Shown: positions 7,165-14,642, numbered from the stretch's first letter. The stretch: 15,349 nucleotides of DNA from an uncultured Brevundimonas sp. (GCF_943913055.1 NZ_CALTWS010000044.1:1-15349), one strand, 5' to 3'. The notes: generated by a model from the letters alone, not told the origin. Numbers and translations: made by a program.

Positions 7165-7842
7165 ATGACCGATACCGACACCCTCGACACCCCTGCCCGC
7201 CCCGCCGCCGACATGCCCGATGGCCAGGCCCTGGCCGCCCTGATCGCGGGCAAGCTGTGCCACGATTTCATCAGCCCGGCGGGGGCGATCTCGTCCGGTC
7301 TGGACCTGCTGAAGGATCCCTCGGCCCAGGACATGCGCGACGACGCCATGGGCCTGATCGAAGCCAGCGCGGCCAAGATGGTCGCCCTGGTGGCTTTCGC
7401 CCGTGTCGCCTTCGGGGCGGCCACGACGTCTGAGACGTTTTCGGGCGGCGAACTGGGCGGGATCGTCGACGCCCTGACCGGCGGCGGCCGCGCCAGCCTG
7501 GTCTGGAAGGTGCCGGACCAGACCTGGTCCAAGGCCCAGTCGCGCGCCCTGGTCAATCTGGCCTATCTGACCATGGCGGCCCTGCCGTCCGGCGGCATCG
7601 CCACGGTTTCTAGCCGGGTCGAGGACGACATGGTCGTGTTCGAGGGCCTGGCCGAGGGGACGCGCGCGCGGTTGAAACCCGAGGCGATCGCCGGCCTGGC
7701 CGGTCAGCCGCTGACCGAGGGGCTGCAAGGTCAGTGGATTCAGCCCTACTGGCTGTGGCTGACCGCCCACGATGCCGGTGGAAACCTGACGGTTCAGGCT
7801 GAGGAGGGTCGAGTTATCCTCACCGTCACAATACCCGCGTAA
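7165..7842 (+). CDS. chpT: Histidine phosphotransferase ChpT
   Basis: ChpT carries phosphate from the hybrid kinase CckA to the response regulators CtrA and CpdR, controlling replication, division and CtrA proteolysis in Caulobacter. The 225-residue product has the helical hairpin with the phosphorylated His at residue 33 in KLCHDFISPAGAISSGLDLL, followed by DPSAQDMRDDAMGLI and ARVAFGA, all of which I recognise from Caulobacter ChpT. The C-terminal domain (about 95-225) is a degenerate HATPase-like fold: ARLKPEAIAGLAGQPLTEGL is present, but the ATP-binding G boxes are absent, as expected for ChpT. ATG 7165 has AAGG at 7157-7160. A longer open frame from 6541 is antisense to cysQ and was rejected. 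A response regulator gene follows after 101 bp. Confidence 0.94.
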   Translation: MTDTDTLDTPARPAADMPDGQALAALIAGKLCHDFISPAGAISSGLDLLKDPSAQDMRDDAMGLIEASAAKMVALVAFARVAFGAATTSETFSGGELGGIVDALTGGGRASLVWKVPDQTWSKAQSRALVNLAYLTMAALPSGGIATVSSRVEDDMVVFEGLAEGTRARLKPEAIAGLAGQPLTEGLQGQWIQPYWLWLTAHDAGGNLTVQAEEGRVILTVTIPA

Positions 7843-7943
7843 TGTCTTAACGCGGCTTGCCAAGGTTCCGTTAACCGGCTCCAACGATCATAGGGGCGTC
7901 GCACACGCAAACGTTGTGGACACCCAGTCGGAGTGACGTTGTC

Positions 7944-8315
7944 TTGACCCCCAGAACCTGTCTGATCGTCGACGACAGCCGCATCATCCGCAAGGTGGCG
8001 CGACGTATCGTCGAGGGCCTGGGCTTCGAGGTCGACGAGGCGGGCGACGGGGCCGAGGCCCTGATCTTCTGTTCGTCCTCCATGCCCGAGGTCATCCTGC
8101 TGGACTGGTCGATGCCGGTGATGGACGGGATGGCCTTTCTGCGTCGGTTGCGAACGCTTCCGGGCGGGGCCGGGCCCAAAGTCCTGTTCTGCACCATCGA
8201 GACCCGCGCCGAGCGCATCGCCGAAGCGCTGTCCGCGGGGGCCGACGACTATGTGATGAAGCCGTTCGACGGCGACATCCTGACCTCCAAATTCGCCGAA
8301 GTGGGAGCCGTCTGA
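7944..8315 (+). CDS. Single-domain response regulator (CheY-like), TTG start
   Basis: This 123-residue receiver domain has all the key residues: acidic pair D10-D11 (LIVDDS), phospho-acceptor D54 (LLDWSMPVMDG), T84 (FCTIET) and K106 (DDYVMKPF). It has no output domain, so it acts by protein contact or as a phosphate sink. The start is chosen as TTG 7944, because GGAG (7930-7933) lies 10 nt before it; a second TTG at 7914 has no such site, and no ATG or GTG start is available. The cheR gene begins 4 nt after its stop, implying one transcript. Its place directly after chpT makes ChpT or a nearby histidine kinase a possible phosphate donor; this is inference. It may be chemotaxis-like rather than a cell-cycle factor. 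Confidence 0.92.
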   Translation: MTPRTCLIVDDSRIIRKVARRIVEGLGFEVDEAGDGAEALIFCSSSMPEVILLDWSMPVMDGMAFLRRLRTLPGGAGPKVLFCTIETRAERIAEALSAGADDYVMKPFDGDILTSKFAEVGAV

Positions 8316-8319
8316 CCTG

Positions 8320-9135
8320 ATGTCGCCGGACGATTTCGATCGCCTGCAAGCCCTGATGTCCTCGCGTGCGGGGATGCGGCTGACGCGCGAGCGGATGAAG
8401 CTGGTCGAGCATCGGCTGGGGCCGGTGGCGCGGGCGCAATCTTTCGAGAGCGTCGAGACCATGCTGGCCGCGTTGTGGGCCAAGCCGGTGGCGTCGCTGG
8501 GCTGGGCCGTGATCGAGGCCCTGCTGACGCCGGAGACCTGGTTTCGGCGGGACAGGTCGTCCTTCGACACCTTCGCCGGAGAGCTGTTGCCTGCGCTGTC
8601 CGCCGCGCGCGGCGGTGCCCCCGTCACCGTCTGGTCCGCGGGCTGTTCGACCGGTCAGGAGGCCTGGTCCCTGGCCATGCCGGCACTGGAACAGGGGCTG
8701 GCCATCGAGGTGACGGGCACCGACCTGTCACGCCGCGCGCTGGAGAAGGCCAAGTCGGGGGCCTATACCGGCTTCGAAATCCAGAGGGGCCTGAAGGCCC
8801 AGACCATGTTGCGCTGGTTCGACCAGGTCGAGGACACCTGGGTGGCCAAGCCGCAGCTGAAAGCCGTGGTCCAGTTCGCCCGCTCCAACCTGGTCGAGCC
8901 ACCCAAGGACGACTACCGCTTCGACGTCATCTTCTGCCGCCACGTGCTCAGCGACGCCGAACCGTCGCGCCGGGGCGACATCCTGGACAATCTGGAGCGG
9001 CGGCTGGTCGACGACGGCTGCCTGTTCCTGGGTCCGGACGAGCAGCTGGCGGGCGACAGCGTGGCCTTTCGTCCGGTGGCGGGCCGCAAGGGGCTGTATG
9101 TCAAGGCCCCGTCGGCGCTGAGGCGCGCGGCCTAG
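8320..9135 (+). CDS. cheR: CheR-type protein-glutamate O-methyltransferase
   Basis: CheR enzymes transfer a methyl group from S-adenosylmethionine to glutamates of chemoreceptors. The 271-residue product has the helical N-terminal domain (about 1-75), the linker motif TPETWFRRDRSSF (70-82, the family's T-E-T-x-F-F-R-D), the SAM-binding loop SAGCSTGQEAWSLAM (106-120), GTDLS (133-137) and FDVIFCRHVL (201-210). The usual NVLIYF after the catalytic strand is changed to HVLSDAEP, a divergence from the classical enzymes. It is separated from the response regulator by 4 nt. No receptor, CheA, CheW or CheB gene is in the window, so the target may be something other than a canonical chemotaxis receptor, or a receptor encoded elsewhere. 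Confidence 0.9.
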   Translation: MSPDDFDRLQALMSSRAGMRLTRERMKLVEHRLGPVARAQSFESVETMLAALWAKPVASLGWAVIEALLTPETWFRRDRSSFDTFAGELLPALSAARGGAPVTVWSAGCSTGQEAWSLAMPALEQGLAIEVTGTDLSRRALEKAKSGAYTGFEIQRGLKAQTMLRWFDQVEDTWVAKPQLKAVVQFARSNLVEPPKDDYRFDVIFCRHVLSDAEPSRRGDILDNLERRLVDDGCLFLGPDEQLAGDSVAFRPVAGRKGLYVKAPSALRRAA

Positions 9136-9215
9136 ATTTGGCCTGACCGCTCGTCCCGGGATGACGCTACTGCAATAGCCCGCTAGCTTGGGTCCTCTCG
9201 GGGGAGGAACCGCGC

Positions 9216-11114
9216 ATGCGCCTGGTCGCACTGACTGGATCACTGGCTCTGGCCTTGCTGCTGGCCGTGCTGGCCTTGCAGAGCCCGTCGCCGCGCGGGG
9301 CCGATGCGCCGGCCGACACATTCTCCGCGGCCCGCGCCATGGTGGACATCCGTGAGATCGCACAGCGGCCCCATCCCATCGGGTCGGCGGACCATGCGCG
9401 GGTGCAGGCCCTGCTGGTCCGGCGCATGCAGTCGCTGGGGCTGGAGGTCTCGGCCCAGCGCGGCCCCCTGTCGCCTCGGGCGGTGCAGCGTATCGAGCGT
9501 TCGGGTCTGACCTTGCCGCCCGAGGCCCTGACGGCGACCAATCTGATCGGCGTCCTGCCCGGCAGCCGCCCCGACCTGCCCGCCGTCGCCATGATGGCCC
9601 ACTATGACACCGTGCCCGACAGCCCTGGCGCGGCGGACGACACCACGGGCGTGGCCGCCATTCTCGAGAGCGTGCGCGCCATACGTGCGCGCGGCCCGGC
9701 CGAGCGGACGCTGGTGGTCATCCTGACCGATGCGGAGGAGCTGAACCTGGACGGGGCCCGCATCTTCTGGGGCGGGCATCCCTTGCGGGACCGCATTGGG
9801 GCCGTGGTCAATCTGGAGGCGCGCGGCGGTGGCGGACGGGCCATGATGTTCGAGACCGGGCGCGGCAATGCCCAGACCGTCGACCTGTTCGCTGATATCG
9901 CCGGGCGCGTCGATGGCGGCGTGACCTCCAACGCCCTGGCGGTCTTCGTCTACAGCGTCATGCCCAACGGCACCGACTTCACCGTGCCGCGCGAGCGGGG
10001 CGTACAGGGCATCAACCTGGCCTTCATCGGACGGCCGGACCAGTATCACGCCCAGGCGTCCACGCCCGACGCCCTGGATCAGGGCAGCGTCCAGCATATC
10101 GGCAGCCAGGCGCTGGAGATGACCGATGCCCTGCTGAGGGCCGAGGCCCTGCCCGCCGCGTCCTATGACACCGTCTATGCCGACCTCTTCGGGCGGGCGG
10201 TGATCGGCCACCATCCGGCCTGGGGCTGGAGCCTCCTGATTATCGCCATTGGTGCGCTGGGCACCGCCGTCTGGCGGGCGCGGTCGCATGCGGGCCTGAC
10301 CTTCGCGGACAGCGGGCGCGGCGTCATCGAGGCCGTCTGGTTCGTCTCGACTGGCATCGTCCTGACCCAGGCCGTGCGCCTGCTGGCCGGGCCGCTGTCG
10401 GCCCGCGCCGAGAGTGCGGAGGCCTATTACACCCTGCTGGCGCGCCTGCCGTGGATCGAGGCAGGTGCCGTGCTGACCGTTCTGGCTGTGGGGCTGGCGG
10501 TGCTGGGCGGGCGTGCCCGCTCCGACCCGCGGGTGACGGCGGGCGGCATCGCCTTGGCCGCTCTGATGACCATAGGCCTGGGCGGCGTGGACTATGTGGT
10601 CGTGGGTGCCGCCGCAGTCGCCATCGCCCTGTCCTTCCTGCCCAAACTGGCGGTGAAGACCGTCTGGGGCGGGTGGAGCGGTCTGATCGGCCTGGTCGTC
10701 GTTCTGGCGGGTTTGGCCCAGTTCGCCGCGCCGCAGACGGCCTTCCTGTTCCTGTGGCCCGCCCTGCTGGCTGGCGTCGTCGCCTTGGTGGTGGCCTTCA
10801 CCGACCCCGGCCTGACCAAGCGGCAGAGCCTGATCCCCATCGGGATCGGAGCCGTTCTCGGCGTCGGCTGGCTGATGACCCTGGCCCATCCGGTATTCCT
10901 GGGCATCGGCATGGACCTGCCGGCCGTGCTGGTGCTGCTGGGCCTGCTGATGCTGATGTTCGTCAGGCCGCTGTCGCCCGAGCAGACCTCTGTCCGCGCT
11001 CTGCTGGCCGCTGGTCTGATCGCTCTCTTCCTCGGCGGTGCCTTGTCGCTGGCCAGCCGGTTCGCCGAGCCCTCGCCGCCGCCTCAGCCCCCATCGGCCC
11101 AGACCGTCTTGTAG
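9216..11114 (+). CDS. M28-family zinc metallopeptidase with polytopic membrane C-terminus
   Basis: The product is 632 residues. An N-terminal hydrophobic segment (about 4-22, LALALLLAVLAL) is followed by an M28 aminopeptidase-type domain with the zinc ligands in order: H129 (AHYDT), D141/D142 (GAADDTTG), catalytic E174-E175 (DAEELN), E201 (NLEARGGG) and H278 (QYHAQ). From about residue 335 to the end there are eight or nine hydrophobic helices. This layout resembles the ERMP1/Pff1-type membrane M28 proteins and puts the peptidase domain outside the cytoplasm, assuming standard topology. The substrate is unknown. ATG 9216 has GGAGGA (9203-9208) at 7-nt spacing. The 3' end overlaps the convergent GNAT-nitrilase gene by 31 bp. 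A 549-residue frame on the opposite strand is a shadow. Confidence 0.92.
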   Translation: MRLVALTGSLALALLLAVLALQSPSPRGADAPADTFSAARAMVDIREIAQRPHPIGSADHARVQALLVRRMQSLGLEVSAQRGPLSPRAVQRIERSGLTLPPEALTATNLIGVLPGSRPDLPAVAMMAHYDTVPDSPGAADDTTGVAAILESVRAIRARGPAERTLVVILTDAEELNLDGARIFWGGHPLRDRIGAVVNLEARGGGGRAMMFETGRGNAQTVDLFADIAGRVDGGVTSNALAVFVYSVMPNGTDFTVPRERGVQGINLAFIGRPDQYHAQASTPDALDQGSVQHIGSQALEMTDALLRAEALPAASYDTVYADLFGRAVIGHHPAWGWSLLIIAIGALGTAVWRARSHAGLTFADSGRGVIEAVWFVSTGIVLTQAVRLLAGPLSARAESAEAYYTLLARLPWIEAGAVLTVLAVGLAVLGGRARSDPRVTAGGIALAALMTIGLGGVDYVVVGAAAVAIALSFLPKLAVKTVWGGWSGLIGLVVVLAGLAQFAAPQTAFLFLWPALLAGVVALVVAFTDPGLTKRQSLIPIGIGAVLGVGWLMTLAHPVFLGIGMDLPAVLVLLGLLMLMFVRPLSPEQTSVRALLAAGLIALFLGGALSLASRFAEPSPPPQPPSAQTVL

Positions 11115-12634
11115 AGGTCGAAGCGGCGGTCGCGCAGGTTGCGCACTGTCCCCTGCGACTTGGCCCAGGCCAGGTCGGACAGGTCCAGATCCGCGACCGT
11201 GACCGTCTCGACATTCTCGGACGCTTCGGCCGCGATGCCGTCACGGGCGAAGGGGAAGTCGCACGGCGTCAGGATGCAGGACTGGGCATACTGGATGTCC
11301 ATGTTTTCGACATTGGGCAGGTTGCCGACATTGCCCGACATGGTGACATAGCACTGGTTCTCGATGGCCCGCGCCTGGCTGCAATAGCGCACGCGCAGAT
11401 AACCCTGCCGGTTGTCGGTGCAGAAGGGCACGAACAAGAGCCGCGCGCCCTCGTCCACCAGGCGCCGCGCCAGTTCCGGGAACTCGCTGTCGTAACAGAT
11501 CAGCACCCCGATCGGCCCGCAGTCGGTCGGAATGGCATGGACCCGGTCGCCGCCCTTGATGTTCCACCAGTGCCGCTCGTTCGGCGTGGGGTGGATCTTT
11601 TCCTGCTCATGCACCGAGCCGTCGCGCAGGAAGACATAGGCGACGTTCTGGATGTCCCCGTCCTCGGCCCGGGTCGGATGCGAACCGCCGATGATGTTGA
11701 TGTTGTACTCCACCGCCAGCTTGCGCAGAGCCTCGACGAAACGCGGCGTATAGCGGGTCAGGGCCTCGATCGATTCCTGGGGCGTCAGCTTCTTCTTTTC
11801 CAGCGACAGCAGCTGCAGGGTGAACAGCTCCGGAAACACCACGAAGTCCGAGCGATAGTCCGAGGTCACATCGACGAAATATTCGACGTTGGCGATGAAC
11901 TCCTCGAAGCTCTCGACCTTGCGGGCCTGAAGCTGAACCGTCGCGACACGCACCGTCTCCTTGGTGGCGAAGGCCGCGCCCTTGCCCCGCGCCTCGACGT
12001 GATAGGGATTGCGCCAGACCATGTGGGCCGCGTGGCCCATGGAGGCCGTGTCGGACGTCATGTAGTTTTCCAGCACCCCGACCGGCTCGAACCCGCCGCG
12101 CAGGTGAAAGCCGATGACCGGATCGTTCAGCTGGCGCGCCGTCACCGCATCCAGATAGTCCCTAGCCCGGGGGTAGGCTCCCTTCTTCTTGGCCAACCCG
12201 GGCATGCGGCCCCCGAAGACGATGCCTTTGAGGTTTTCGGCCTCACACAGTTCACGCCGGGCGTCGTACAGTCTCTGGCCGATACGCAGGCGACGGCGGC
12301 TGGGGTCGACGCAGACCTCCATGCCGTAGAACCAGTCGCCGTTGGGATCGTGGCGGGCCGCATAGCCGTTGCCGGTGATCTGGTCCCAGGTGTGCGGGGC
12401 CATGGCGACGGCCTCGTCGATGCGGAAACCGGCGGCATAGCCGACAATGGCCCCCTCATACTCCACCACGAACTGGCCTTCGGGATAGGTGGCGATCTGG
12501 CCCCGCAACATGCCCGGTGTCAGGGACATGCCGCCCTGCCTGTAGACCTTGGTGCCCAGCCGGGTAATGGCCGGCACGTCGGCGGGCACGGCATTGCGGA
12601 TGCTCAGAACGGGTGGCTTTGCAGTTTTCGTCAT
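11084..12634 (-). CDS. Bifunctional GNAT acetyltransferase / carbon-nitrogen hydrolase fusion
   Basis: The 516-residue product joins two domains. Residues about 10-215 are a GNAT N-acetyltransferase, with the acetyl-CoA binding region at MEVCVDPSRRRLRIGQRLYD (105-124). Residues about 226-500 are a nitrilase-superfamily amidohydrolase with the Glu-Lys-Cys triad: E269 (FPELF), K346 (EKIHPTPNE) and C380 (ICYDSEFPEL). Proteins of exactly this architecture are widespread in bacteria, but the physiological substrate is not known to me. The domain order suggests that acylation and amide hydrolysis act on related molecules. ATG 12634 gives MTKTAKPPVL. The gene is divergent from recA (204 bp between starts), and its 3' end overlaps the M28 gene by 31 bp. 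The 741-residue frame on the other strand is a shadow. Confidence 0.95.
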   Translation of the reverse strand: MTKTAKPPVLSIRNAVPADVPAITRLGTKVYRQGGMSLTPGMLRGQIATYPEGQFVVEYEGAIVGYAAGFRIDEAVAMAPHTWDQITGNGYAARHDPNGDWFYGMEVCVDPSRRRLRIGQRLYDARRELCEAENLKGIVFGGRMPGLAKKKGAYPRARDYLDAVTARQLNDPVIGFHLRGGFEPVGVLENYMTSDTASMGHAAHMVWRNPYHVEARGKGAAFATKETVRVATVQLQARKVESFEEFIANVEYFVDVTSDYRSDFVVFPELFTLQLLSLEKKKLTPQESIEALTRYTPRFVEALRKLAVEYNINIIGGSHPTRAEDGDIQNVAYVFLRDGSVHEQEKIHPTPNERHWWNIKGGDRVHAIPTDCGPIGVLICYDSEFPELARRLVDEGARLLFVPFCTDNRQGYLRVRYCSQARAIENQCYVTMSGNVGNLPNVENMDIQYAQSCILTPCDFPFARDGIAAEASENVETVTVADLDLSDLAWAKSQGTVRNLRDRRFDLYKTVWADGG

Positions 12635-12726
12635 GCGCCTCTAACGCCCAGCTTGGCCATTGGATCAGCGTTCTGAAAGGAAATCCGACACGTCAGAAAC
12701 GGTCGTATCGTTCAGCGGTATGAAAA

Positions 12727-12763
12727 GAACATATTGGCAACCGGAACAAACCGTGCACATAGT
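12727..12763 (+). promoter_or_regulatory. Candidate recA promoter with degenerate SOS (LexA) box
   Basis: Alphaproteobacterial LexA binds GTTC-N7-GTTC (GAAC-N7-GAAC on the other strand). GAAC-ATATTGG-CAAC at 12727-12741 matches with one changed base. It overlaps TTGGCA (12734-12739), which with CATAGT (12758-12763, 18-nt spacer) makes a plausible promoter about 75 bp before the recA ATG. No perfect box is present in the 204-bp divergent region. The assignment is inference. Confidence 0.4.
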
Positions 12764-12838
12764 CCGTCTCACAGGGAGCGGGTCACGATCACAGGATCGA
12801 AGGCGGGCCTCTCCCTCTACGGGTACCGAACGGGAATC

Positions 12839-13942
12839 ATGGCAAGGGAGAGTGGTAAGGTGGCAGCACAGGCGGCATTGAAGTTGGTGGGCAAGGACGA
12901 CGGCGACAAGCAACGCGCCCTGGAGGCGGCGATCGCGCAGATTGATCGTGCCTTCGGCAAGGGCTCGGTCATGAAGCTGGGCAAGAACGGCACGACCGAG
13001 GCCATTCCCTCGGTCTCGACCGGGTCGCTGGGTCTGGATATGGCCCTAGGCATCGGTGGTCTGCCGCGCGGGCGGGTGATCGAGGTGTTCGGGCCGGAAA
13101 GCTCCGGCAAGACCACCCTGGCCCTGCACACCGTGGCGGAAATCCAGAAGGCCGGCGGCGTCGCCGCCTTCGTCGATGCCGAGCATGCGCTGGACCCCGG
13201 CTATGCCCAGAAGCTGGGCGTCAATCTGGATGACCTGCTGGTCTCGCAACCCGACACGGGCGAACAGGCGCTGGAGATCGTCGACACCCTGGTGCGCTCG
13301 GGTGCCGTGGACATCGTGGTGGTCGACTCTGTCGCGGCGCTGACGCCCCGGGCCGAAATCGAGGGCGAAATGGGCGACAGCCTGCCCGGTCTTCAGGCCC
13401 GTCTGATGAGCCAGGCCCTGCGCAAGCTGACCGGCTCGATCAACAAGACCCAGTGCCTCGTGCTGTTCATCAACCAGATCCGGCACAAGATCGGCGTCAT
13501 GTACGGCAGCCCGGAGACGACCACGGGCGGCAATGCGCTGAAGTTCTACGCCTCGGTCCGCCTCGACATCCGCCGCACCGGCGCGATCAAGGACCGCGAC
13601 GAAGTCGTGGGCAACACCACCCGCGTCAAGGTGGTCAAGAACAAGGTCGCGCCTCCGTTCCGCGAGGTCATCTTCGACATCATGTATGGCGAGGGCATTT
13701 CGAAGCTGGGCGAGATCATCGACCTGGGCGTCAAGGCGGGCGTCGTCGAGAAGTCCGGCAGTTGGTTCTCCTATGACAGCCAGCGGATCGGCCAGGGGCG
13801 CGAGAACGTCCGCAACTTCCTCAAGGCCAACCCCGATGTCGCCGAGTCGATCGAAAAGGCCGTGCGCGCCTCCACCAACAAGATCGCCGACGAACTGCTG
13901 GGCACACCCGAGCCGGACGAAGGTCAGGATCTGGAAGGCTGA
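12839..13942 (+). CDS. recA: Recombinase RecA
   Basis: RecA forms ATP-dependent filaments on single-stranded DNA, drives homologous recombination and triggers LexA self-cleavage in the SOS response. The 367-residue product is full length. It has the N-terminal helix region (KQRALEAAIAQIDRAFGKGS), Walker A GPESSGKT (85-92), Walker B IVVVDS (159-164), the L1 segment after AEIEGEMGDS, and the L2 region INQIRHKIGVMYGSPETTTGG. The C-terminus is acidic (EPDEGQDLEG), as usual. ATG 12839 (MARESGKVAA) is chosen; an upstream in-frame TTG at 12734 lies in the likely promoter and was rejected. A GAATC (GANTC) site at 12834-12838 touches the start codon. Downstream is a hairpin-rich stretch with a terminator. 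recX is not next to it. Confidence 0.98.
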   Translation: MARESGKVAAQAALKLVGKDDGDKQRALEAAIAQIDRAFGKGSVMKLGKNGTTEAIPSVSTGSLGLDMALGIGGLPRGRVIEVFGPESSGKTTLALHTVAEIQKAGGVAAFVDAEHALDPGYAQKLGVNLDDLLVSQPDTGEQALEIVDTLVRSGAVDIVVVDSVAALTPRAEIEGEMGDSLPGLQARLMSQALRKLTGSINKTQCLVLFINQIRHKIGVMYGSPETTTGGNALKFYASVRLDIRRTGAIKDRDEVVGNTTRVKVVKNKVAPPFREVIFDIMYGEGISKLGEIIDLGVKAGVVEKSGSWFSYDSQRIGQGRENVRNFLKANPDVAESIEKAVRASTNKIADELLGTPEPDEGQDLEG

Positions 13943-13988
13943 TCGGCCGGAGCCCGCGCCTTCAGGTCGCGCTCCTGCATTTTGCACT

Positions 13989-14015
13989 TTTGGACTCGCT
14001 TTTTCGGAGTCCAAA
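13989..14015. repeat. Hairpin with two GANTC sites after recA
   Basis: TTTGGACTC (13989-13997) and GAGTCCAAA (14007-14015) form a perfect 9-bp stem with a 9-nt T-rich loop. Each arm contains a GANTC site (GACTC 13993-13997 and GAGTC 14007-14011), the target of the cell-cycle methylase CcrM in Caulobacterales. No T-run follows, so it is not an intrinsic terminator by itself. A second small stem, CGGGTC/GACCCG, lies at 14030-14046. Confidence 0.55.
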
Positions 14016-14078
14016 CCACCTTCTCCGGTCGGGTCCAGGCGACCCGCCATGACCCTGCCGGGCCAGGCCGGACGAAGC

Positions 14079-14115
14079 GGCCGCCCGATCTCACGCGGAT
14101 CGGGCGGCCTTTTTT
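14079..14115 (+). terminator. Rho-independent terminator of recA
   Basis: A perfect 12-bp GC-rich stem, GGCCGCCCGATC (14079-14090) with GATCGGGCGGCC (14098-14109), encloses a 7-nt loop and is followed by six T. It lies about 140 bp past the recA stop and points the right way for recA. On the other strand no T-run follows, so it does not serve the convergent gene. Confidence 0.93.
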
Positions 14116-14165
14116 CATGCATCAATCACATCGCCGAACACACCAGGCGATGATGGCGGTCGATG

Positions 14166-14495
14166 TCACCATTCGGGCGGCAGATAGGGCCCAAAGCCGC
14201 TGCACACATACATCGGTGTCGCAACCTCGAAACCGGCCGGAAGCTGAGGCGACGTGACATAGATCTGATTACCGGACGCGACACACCGATCAGACCCCTC
14301 CCCGATCAGATTGGTCAGTTCGGCGTCCGAAAAGACCTGGCGCGAATAGGCGATCGGATAACATTGATCCAAGCCGGAGCAGTAAATGCCCGGACCAGGA
14401 TAATATTGCTGAACAGCCGGTGCCGGGGCTGCGGCACCCAGCGAAACCGACATCGTCAGCCCCGCCAGCACTACCCCAAGGACTTTGTTACGCAT
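14166..14495 (-). CDS. Small secreted four-cysteine protein, function unknown
   Basis: The product is 109 residues with a clear signal peptide (MRNKVLGVVLAGLTMSVSLG, then AAAPAPA) and a likely cleavage near residue 27. The mature part is about 80 residues with four cysteines (GIYCSG, DQCYPI, DRCVAS, YVCSGF), an even number that suits two disulfides in the periplasm. It is rich in Tyr, Pro and Gly. I recognise no family. ATG 14495 has a strong ribosome binding site, GGAGGG, 4 nt upstream, which decides it over the in-frame upstream start at 14555. It sits between recA and alaS on the opposite strand, and its AT content is somewhat higher than that of its neighbours. Confidence 0.8.
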   Translation of the reverse strand: MRNKVLGVVLAGLTMSVSLGAAAPAPAVQQYYPGPGIYCSGLDQCYPIAYSRQVFSDAELTNLIGEGSDRCVASGNQIYVTSPQLPAGFEVATPMYVCSGFGPYLPPEW

Positions 14496-14575
14496 CACAC
14501 CCTCCATCGGGACCGGAATGGCCCCGAAGCAATAACGCCGTGAAATGGCCACCACTAGAAGTCACATTGCCGTGT

Positions 14576-14593
14576 CGTTAAGGCGCGTTAAGG
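14576..14593 (+). promoter_or_regulatory. Direct repeat CGTTAAGG upstream of alaS
   Basis: CGTTAAGG occurs at 14576-14583 and again at 14586-14593, a 10-bp period or one helical turn. The core TTAA-GGCGCG-TTAA resembles a CtrA site (TTAA-N7-TTAA) but the spacer is 6, not 7. It lies about 145 bp before alaS and 80 bp before the divergent secreted-protein gene. It may be a regulator site; this is weakly supported. Confidence 0.3.
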
Positions 14594-14642
14594 TTGATAC
14601 CCGTCGCGCCACCGATCAAGCCCCTATCGCGCTGCGTCGCTA

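Noticed and set aside
7848..7875. TTAA motifs between chpT and the response regulator as a CtrA box
   Set aside because: The two TTAA half-sites are about 20 nt apart, not 7, so they do not fit the CtrA consensus.
9240..10889. 549-residue open frame on the minus strand opposite the M28 peptidase
   Set aside because: Low-complexity Gly/Gln/His/Asp-rich translation typical of a shadow frame; the zinc-site residues are on the plus strand.
10451..12676. 741-residue open frame on the plus strand opposite the GNAT-nitrilase gene
   Set aside because: It is the antisense shadow of a well-conserved enzyme and the tail of the M28 gene in another frame; no domain is recognisable.
12670..12713. GTTC occurrences at 12670 and 12710 as SOS boxes
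   Set aside because: Neither has a second GTTC at 7-nt spacing.
12660..12881. 73-residue frame upstream of recA as a leader peptide
   Set aside because: It overlaps the likely promoter and the recA start out of frame, has no ribosome binding site and no recognisable features.
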